Positions 6,711 to 10,420 of a stretch of DNA of 10,420 nucleotides are shown here, in pieces. How positions within the stretch are numbered: position 1 is the stretch's first letter; each line of letters starts with the position of its first letter. Position numbers and translations under genes: made by a program. Below the pieces are notes generated by a model. It had not been told where the DNA came from. It ran no database searches and was given only the letters and a program-made list of their open reading frames with translations. Source of the stretch: an uncultured Eggerthellaceae bacterium (GTDB lineage Bacteria; Actinomycetota; Coriobacteriia; Coriobacteriales; Eggerthellaceae); assembly GCA_934670115.1 (NCBI GenBank), contig CAKUOV010000059.1:1-10420 (forward strand), in the 5' to 3' direction.

Positions 6711-6892
6711 GCGGGGCGGATGTTGCGCGCTTGTTCCGCTGGGCTGCTTTGCCCACGGCCGCGGAATCCGCCTGCGCGCCAGCGTGCGGCGTTGCTGGCT
6801 TTCTGCTGGCTGCAGCGCGGCAGTTCCGATCCCTTCGTCATTATTCCGCGTTTTGCGGTGGGCATTAGTGGTACGTTTGAAAGGATTTTGAC

Positions 6893-8326
6893 ATGGAAAG
6901 AGAAGTTGCTTGGAAGAAATACTCCGAGCAGGATGTGCAAGAGCTCGAAGGTCTTGCCGCCAAGTATATCGAGTTCATCTCTCAGAATAAGACCGAGCGT
7001 GAATGCGCTACTGCTGCTATTGCTGCAGCTCAGGACGCTGGATATGTTTCGCTTGAGCAGGCAATCCGCGATGGTCGCACCTTGAAGGCGGGCGACAAAG
7101 TGTGGGCGCATACGCATGGCAAGGCGCTTATGCTGGTTCAGCTGGGCACGAATCCTTTGACCGAGGGCTTGAATATTCTGGGCGCGCACATCGATTCCCC
7201 GCGCCTTGACTTGAAGCAGAACCCCTTGTACGAATCCGACGGCTTCACCCTGCTTGACACGCATTATTACGGCGGCATCAAGAATTACCAGTGGGTTACG
7301 TTGCCGCTGGCGCTGCACGGTGTGGTGGCGAAGAAGGACGGCTCGGTGGTGACCATCGCGCTGGGCGAGGACCCGAGCGACCCCGTATTTTGCGTGACGG
7401 ATCTGCTACCGCATTTGGGAGCTGCCCAAATGGACAAAAAGGGCAACAAGATTGTCGAGGGCGAAAGCCTTGATATCCTGGTGGGCAACCGTCCCTTTGT
7501 GACGGCTGAAGGCGACACCGATGCAGGTGAAGGCGCAGCTCCGACCGCTGCTTCGTCCAGCGAGAAGGATGCCGTGAAAGCCTGGACGCTCAAGCTTTTG
7601 CAGGAAAAGTACGGCATTGAGGAAGAGGATTTCCTGTCCGCTGAGCTCGAAGTGGTTCCAGCGGGTGCGGCGCGCGACCTGGGCTTTGACCGCAGCATGG
7701 TTTTGGGTTATGGCCAGGATGACCGCGTGTGCGCATATACGTCGCTTCTGGCGCAACTCGAGCTGGAATCCGTCACGCGCACTGCGGTGTGCATTCTGGT
7801 GGACAAGGAAGAGATCGGCAGCGTTGGCGCCACGGGCATGGCATCGAGCTTCTTCGAGAACACCATGGCTGAGATTTTGTGCCTTGCGGGCGAGGATTCT
7901 CCCTTGGCGCTGCGTCGCTGCCTGGCGGCTTCGCGTATGCTGTCTTCAGACGTTTCCGCAGGTTACGACCCCTCATACGCGGAAGTGTTCGATAAGAAAA
8001 ACGTTGCGTACCTGGGGCGCGGCCTGGTGTTCAACAAGTACACGGGCGCGCGCGGCAAGAGTGGCAGCAATGATTGCTCTGCGGAATACGTTGCTTTGGT
8101 GCGCCGCATTATGGACGATGCGAACGTGAGCTTCCAAACCGCTGAGCTGGGTAAAGTCGATGCTGGCGGCGGCGGAACCATTGCGTATATCCCCGCCAAG
8201 TACGGTATGGACGTCATTGACTCTGGTGTGGCTGTTCTTTCCATGCATGCGCCGTGGGAAGCAACCAGTAAGGCCGATATCTATGAGGCATATAAGGGCT
8301 ACAAGGCGTTCCAGCTTTCCGAATAG
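6893..8326 (+). CDS. M18 family zinc aminopeptidase
   Basis: Cytosolic metallo-aminopeptidase of 477 residues (M18, aspartyl aminopeptidase / aminopeptidase I family), which removes N-terminal residues from peptides and normally forms dodecameric tetrahedral particles. The co-catalytic metal site is complete: GAHIDSPRLDLK with His99 and Asp101, the bridging Asp in GYGQDDRVCAY (276/277), DKEEIGSVGATG with Glu306 and Glu307, SSDVSAGYDPSYAE with Asp353 and SMHAPWEATSK with His452. The GGGGTIAY loop (425-432) is also typical. An Ala/Gly/Glu/Ser-rich stretch at about 205-226, between the NRPF strand and the KLLQEKYGIEEEDF helix, looks like an added linker. The ATG is supported by GAAAGGA seven bases upstream. 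The preferred substrate (acidic or neutral N-terminus) cannot be decided. The 194 bp upstream show no clear promoter. Confidence 0.94.
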   Translation: MEREVAWKKYSEQDVQELEGLAAKYIEFISQNKTERECATAAIAAAQDAGYVSLEQAIRDGRTLKAGDKVWAHTHGKALMLVQLGTNPLTEGLNILGAHIDSPRLDLKQNPLYESDGFTLLDTHYYGGIKNYQWVTLPLALHGVVAKKDGSVVTIALGEDPSDPVFCVTDLLPHLGAAQMDKKGNKIVEGESLDILVGNRPFVTAEGDTDAGEGAAPTAASSSEKDAVKAWTLKLLQEKYGIEEEDFLSAELEVVPAGAARDLGFDRSMVLGYGQDDRVCAYTSLLAQLELESVTRTAVCILVDKEEIGSVGATGMASSFFENTMAEILCLAGEDSPLALRRCLAASRMLSSDVSAGYDPSYAEVFDKKNVAYLGRGLVFNKYTGARGKSGSNDCSAEYVALVRRIMDDANVSFQTAELGKVDAGGGGTIAYIPAKYGMDVIDSGVAVLSMHAPWEATSKADIYEAYKGYKAFQLSE

Positions 8327-8446
8327 CGCGGCGTTTGCGGCGTGAGAGTACGGCGAGCCGGCTTGTCTGCTGGCTAGAGGGCCTGCAATCGAATCGGGGT
8401 GGATGGAAGACCGGGTGCTTCGATTTCTCTGAAATACGGAGTGGTT

Positions 8447-8661
8447 GTTGCGAAAACGCCTATAAATTCGGGCTAATCGACGATAATCGGTGGTTTGCGG
8501 ACGAGAAAAAGGGGCTTGGCAGAGTTGCCAAGCCCCTTTTCTGTGGTCGCCGCCTGAAAAACCCCAGGTCAGATAATCTCTGAATTTGCGATAGTTCTGC
8601 TATCTAAAATAAAACCACCGAATATCGTCGATTTGCCTGAATTTGCAATCGATTTTCCAAC
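8447..8661. repeat. Long imperfect inverted-repeat element (MITE/BIME-like)
   Basis: The 33-bp arm at 8464-8496 is the reverse complement of 8612-8644 with only three mismatches. Weaker complementarity (10 of 17) continues outward to 8447 and 8661. The arms enclose 115 bp with three further hairpins: the terminator at 8507-8540, TCAGA-TAATC-TCTGA at 8569-8583 and GATAG-TTCTG-CTATC at 8590-8604. The word CTGAATTTGC also occurs twice, at 8580-8589 and 8637-8646. The arms are visibly more AT-rich than the flanking genes. No coding capacity is convincing. The layout resembles paired palindromic intergenic repeats or a small non-autonomous element, which is an inference from structure alone. The remaining part of the 358-bp gap (8327-8446) contains only a weak hairpin at 8356-8375. 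Confidence 0.7.
8507..8540. terminator. Strong bidirectional intrinsic terminator
   Basis: AAAAGGGGCTTGGCA (8507-8521), loop GAGT, then TGCCAAGCCCCTTTT (8526-8540): a perfect 15-bp stem with a 4-base loop. The stem ends in T4 on the + strand and, read from the other side, in T5 on the - strand. It lies between the convergent aminopeptidase (+) and LOG-family (-) genes and can end both transcripts. Confidence 0.9.
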
Positions 8662-8684
8662 AAGCAGCTGAAAACGTCGCAGCT

Positions 8685-9227
8685 TTATGAAAGCAGTGCG
8701 GCAACTTCGGCAGCATTCGTAGCAACGGAGATGCGGTCAAGCAGTTCATGCGCCATAAAGCCTTGCTCGACCATATCGGCGAATGCCTGCAAGAGAGCAT
8801 CGTAGCAGCCGTGCGCGTTCATGACGATAAGGGGACGCTTGAGCATATCGAACTTCGCGAGCGCAATTGCCTCGCTGATTTCATCGAGCGTTCCCATGCC
8901 GCCGGGAAGCGCCACAAACGCTTCGCCCAGTTCAAGCATGCGATTGCGCCGTGTGGGCATGTCGTCAACGACCTCTTTGACCAGTCGTCCGTTGTGGTTG
9001 TGCGGACACGGCGCCTCGGCCTCTTGCAGGAAGTGGGGAATCACGCCGATCGCGTTTCCGCCCGCATCCAACACGCCGTCCGACACTGCTCCCATAAGCC
9101 CCGTGTCGCCGCATCCCCATACCAGCACATGGCCTTCGCGCGCCATCCAGGCGCCTAAAGCGTGGGCTTCTTGCATGAATGACGGGTCGTTTCCAGGGGT
9201 CGCTCCGCAATAAACGGTGATTTTCAT
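8685..9227 (-). CDS. LOG-family nucleotide phosphoribohydrolase (TIGR00730-like)
   Basis: Cytosolic 180-residue protein with a Rossmann-like fold, of the LOG (lonely guy) family. Characterised members hydrolyse nucleoside 5'-monophosphates (cytokinin ribotides, and in bacteria also AMP-like nucleotides) to free base and ribose 5-phosphate. The hallmark PGGMGTLDE is at 108-116 with Glu116, preceded by MPTRRNRM (90-97), where Arg93 matches the catalytic Arg of the family's RK motif. The N-terminus MKITVYCGATPG is a typical first strand and loop. The nucleotide-binding loop reads VWGCGDTGLMG (36-46), whereas most members have YGGG there. The length is usual. The ATG at 9227 has an AGGAA site four to five bases upstream. 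The gene is divergent from guaB and shares its 115-bp promoter region, so co-regulation with purine synthesis is possible but unproven. Family members are often mislabelled as lysine decarboxylases, and no such activity is implied here. Confidence 0.9.
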   Translation of the reverse strand: MKITVYCGATPGNDPSFMQEAHALGAWMAREGHVLVWGCGDTGLMGAVSDGVLDAGGNAIGVIPHFLQEAEAPCPHNHNGRLVKEVVDDMPTRRNRMLELGEAFVALPGGMGTLDEISEAIALAKFDMLKRPLIVMNAHGCYDALLQAFADMVEQGFMAHELLDRISVATNAAEVAALLS

Positions 9228-9259
9228 TGGATTTCCTGTTCCGCTTGATTGATTTCGGT

Positions 9260-9277
9260 GCGCTTATAAGTAAGCGC
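9260..9277. promoter_or_regulatory. Perfect 7-4-7 dyad at guaB promoter, candidate operator
   Basis: GCGCTTA-TAAG-TAAGCGC is a perfect inverted repeat, ending 3 bp before the TATAAT box at 9281-9286 and covering the region where a -35 element would lie. A regulator binding here would affect guaB and possibly the divergent LOG gene. The regulator is unknown. Confidence 0.55.
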
Positions 9278-9280
9278 GAG

Positions 9281-9286
9281 TATAAT
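9281..9286 (+). promoter_or_regulatory. Putative guaB -10 box
   Basis: TATAAT is a perfect -10 consensus, 56 bp upstream of the guaB ATG. The hexamer 17 bp upstream (GTGCGC) is a poor -35 element. A TATAAT also occurs on the minus strand at 9298-9293 and may serve the divergent LOG gene, with TTGCTC 15 bp upstream as a weak -35. Confidence 0.6.
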
Positions 9287-9303
9287 AATCCAATTATACG
9301 TAA

Positions 9304-9325
9304 AACCCAGGTTGAGCAACCCAGG
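9304..9325. repeat. 8-bp direct repeat with internal dyad in guaB leader
   Basis: AACCCAGG occurs at 9304-9311 and 9318-9325, and GGTTG-AG-CAACC (9310-9321) forms a small dyad between them. It lies just after the expected transcription start and before the AAGGAGA ribosome binding site. It may be a second regulatory site or chance. Confidence 0.3.
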
Positions 9326-9342
9326 ACAATCAAGGAGAATCC

Positions 9343-10420
9343 ATGGCTTTCTACTACGAAGAACCGTCGCGCACTTTCAACGAGTACTTATTAGTTCCCG
9401 GCCACACGCCGGCAAGCTGCATTCCGACTTCCGTTAGCCTGAAAACGCCGCTGGTGCGTTATCGCAAGGGCGAAGAAGAATGCCCGCTTACGCTGAATGT
9501 TCCTATGGTTTCCGCCATTATGGCAGCTGTTTCCGATGACAAGATGGCTGTTGCGTTGGCAACGGAAGGTGGCCTGTCCTTCATTTACGGCAACCAGACC
9601 ATCGAGCAAGAAGCCGCCATGGTCGCACGCGTGAAGAACTACAAGGCCGGCTTTGTAGTTTCTGACGCTAATCTTTCTCCTGATCAGACGCTGGCCGACG
9701 TGATTGCGCTGAAAGAGCGCTTCGGCCATTCCACCATGCCCGTTACCGACGACGGTTCCGCTACGGGCAAGCTTTTGGGCATTGTGACCGGCCGCGATTA
9801 TCGTTTGAGCCGCATGGGCCTTGACACGAAGGTTGCCGATATCATGACGCCGCGTGAGAAGATGATCGTGGCTCCCGTGGATACCTCGCTCAAGGTTGCC
9901 AACGACATCATCTGGGACAACAAGCTGAATAGCCTGCCCATTGTTGACGAAAACGACCACCTGGTTTCCTTCGTGTTCCGCAAGGACTACGATTCGCACA
10001 AAGAGAATCCGTTGGAAATGCTCGACGAGCACAAGCGCTACATGGTGGGCGCCGGCATTAACTCCCGCGACTACGCCGAGCGCGTTCCTGCATTGGTCGA
10101 AGCAGGCGTTGATGTTTTGTGCATTGACTCTTCCGAAGGCTATTCCGACTGGCAGAAGCTCACGATTGAGTGGGTGCGCGAGCATTACGGCAACGATGTG
10201 AAGATCGGTGCTGGCAATGTTGTTGACGCCGAGGGCTTCCGTTTCCTGGCGGAAAGTGGCGCCGACTTTGTCAAGGTGGGCATCGGCGGCGGCTCCATCT
10301 GCATCACGCGTGAGACGAAAGGCATTGGTCGCGGTCAGGCAACGGCGGTTATCGAAGTCGCTCGTGCGCGCGATGAATATTTTGCCGAGACCGGTATTTA
10401 CGTGCCTATCTGCTCTGATG
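9343..10420 (+). CDS. guaB: IMP dehydrogenase (GuaB), 3' end outside window
   Basis: Oxidises IMP to XMP with NAD+, the committed step of guanine nucleotide synthesis in the cytosol. The 359 codons visible cover the first part of the (beta/alpha)8 barrel (from residue 1), a paired CBS (Bateman) insert at about 101-220 and the second barrel part from about 230. Active-site features are LCIDSSEG with Asp262 (NAD site), GAGN at 289-292 and the catalytic loop VGIGGGSICITRE with Cys320. Most bacterial enzymes have GPGSICTTR in this loop. The variant here, together with the N-terminus MAFYYEEPSRTFNEYLLVPG and the phrase KGIGRGQATAV, agrees from memory with the Tritrichomonas foetus-type enzyme (catalytic Cys319). 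The start is firm: AAGGAGA lies just upstream at 9332-9338. The flap region with the catalytic Arg lies beyond the edge, so completeness cannot be judged. Confidence 0.96.
   Translation, partial: MAFYYEEPSRTFNEYLLVPGHTPASCIPTSVSLKTPLVRYRKGEEECPLTLNVPMVSAIMAAVSDDKMAVALATEGGLSFIYGNQTIEQEAAMVARVKNYKAGFVVSDANLSPDQTLADVIALKERFGHSTMPVTDDGSATGKLLGIVTGRDYRLSRMGLDTKVADIMTPREKMIVAPVDTSLKVANDIIWDNKLNSLPIVDENDHLVSFVFRKDYDSHKENPLEMLDEHKRYMVGAGINSRDYAERVPALVEAGVDVLCIDSSEGYSDWQKLTIEWVREHYGNDVKIGAGNVVDAEGFRFLAESGADFVKVGIGGGSICITRETKGIGRGQATAVIEVARARDEYFAETGIYVPICSD

Noticed and set aside
8335..8800. Small open frames of 82 (+) and 66 (-) codons around the inverted repeat
   Set aside because: Both share the phrase IDDxRWF only because the repeat arms are inverted copies of each other. 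They lack ribosome binding sites and run through the terminator or into the LOG gene.
9391..10185. 264-codon minus-strand open frame opposite guaB
   Set aside because: The sense strand is unmistakably IMP dehydrogenase; the antisense product has no recognisable domain and no ribosome binding site was seen.
1..10420. CRISPR array, transposase, prophage or tRNA genes
   Set aside because: No regularly spaced repeat, no transposase or phage-like protein and no tRNA-like cloverleaf was seen on either strand by eye.

Overview
The window is a 10.4 kb stretch of moderately GC-rich bacterial chromosome with tightly packed genes. It has no mobile-element genes, rRNA, tRNA or CRISPR array. The organism is most likely an anaerobic actinobacterium of the Coriobacteriia (Eggerthella/Slackia-like). 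This is an inference from three things: GC-rich codon use with GTG starts, a class A flavodiiron protein typical of strict anaerobes, and an IMP dehydrogenase of the divergent type ending its active-site loop in GGGSICITR. No marker gene in the window proves the lineage.

Layout from left to right. Prolipoprotein diacylglyceryl transferase (lgt, +) faces a DUF4352-like lipoprotein gene (-), which encodes the kind of substrate Lgt modifies. A divergent intergenic region with a perfect 18-bp palindrome separates the lipoprotein from a three-gene + strand operon: an FHA-domain protein with an unrecognised N-terminal half, a PP2C-type phosphatase and a cytosolic Ser/Thr protein kinase. The phosphatase and kinase genes overlap by 7 bp. 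Next come two monocistronic-looking + strand genes, a class A flavodiiron protein (O2/NO reduction) and an M18 zinc aminopeptidase. A 358-bp intergenic region follows, holding a strong bidirectional terminator inside a long imperfect inverted repeat. A LOG-family nucleotide hydrolase (-) then diverges from the IMP dehydrogenase gene guaB (+), which runs off the right edge. The 115-bp region between them carries a TATAAT box and a perfect 7-4-7 dyad.

Functional reading. The most system-like part is the FHA-phosphatase-kinase operon, a complete write/erase/read phospho-threonine module with no membrane segment or PASTA sensor. All three of its proteins, and the M18 peptidase, carry Ala/Gly/Glu-rich low-complexity inserts. 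In the FHA protein, the phosphatase and the peptidase the insert lies inside the conserved fold; in the kinase it is a linker. The kinase also lacks the usual alpha-C glutamate and has DLG in place of DFG. The remaining genes are housekeeping or oxygen-defence functions. The other items worth following up are the structured inverted-repeat element near 8.45-8.66 kb and the guaB gene, whose protein resembles (from memory) the IMPDH of the protist Tritrichomonas foetus along its whole visible length.
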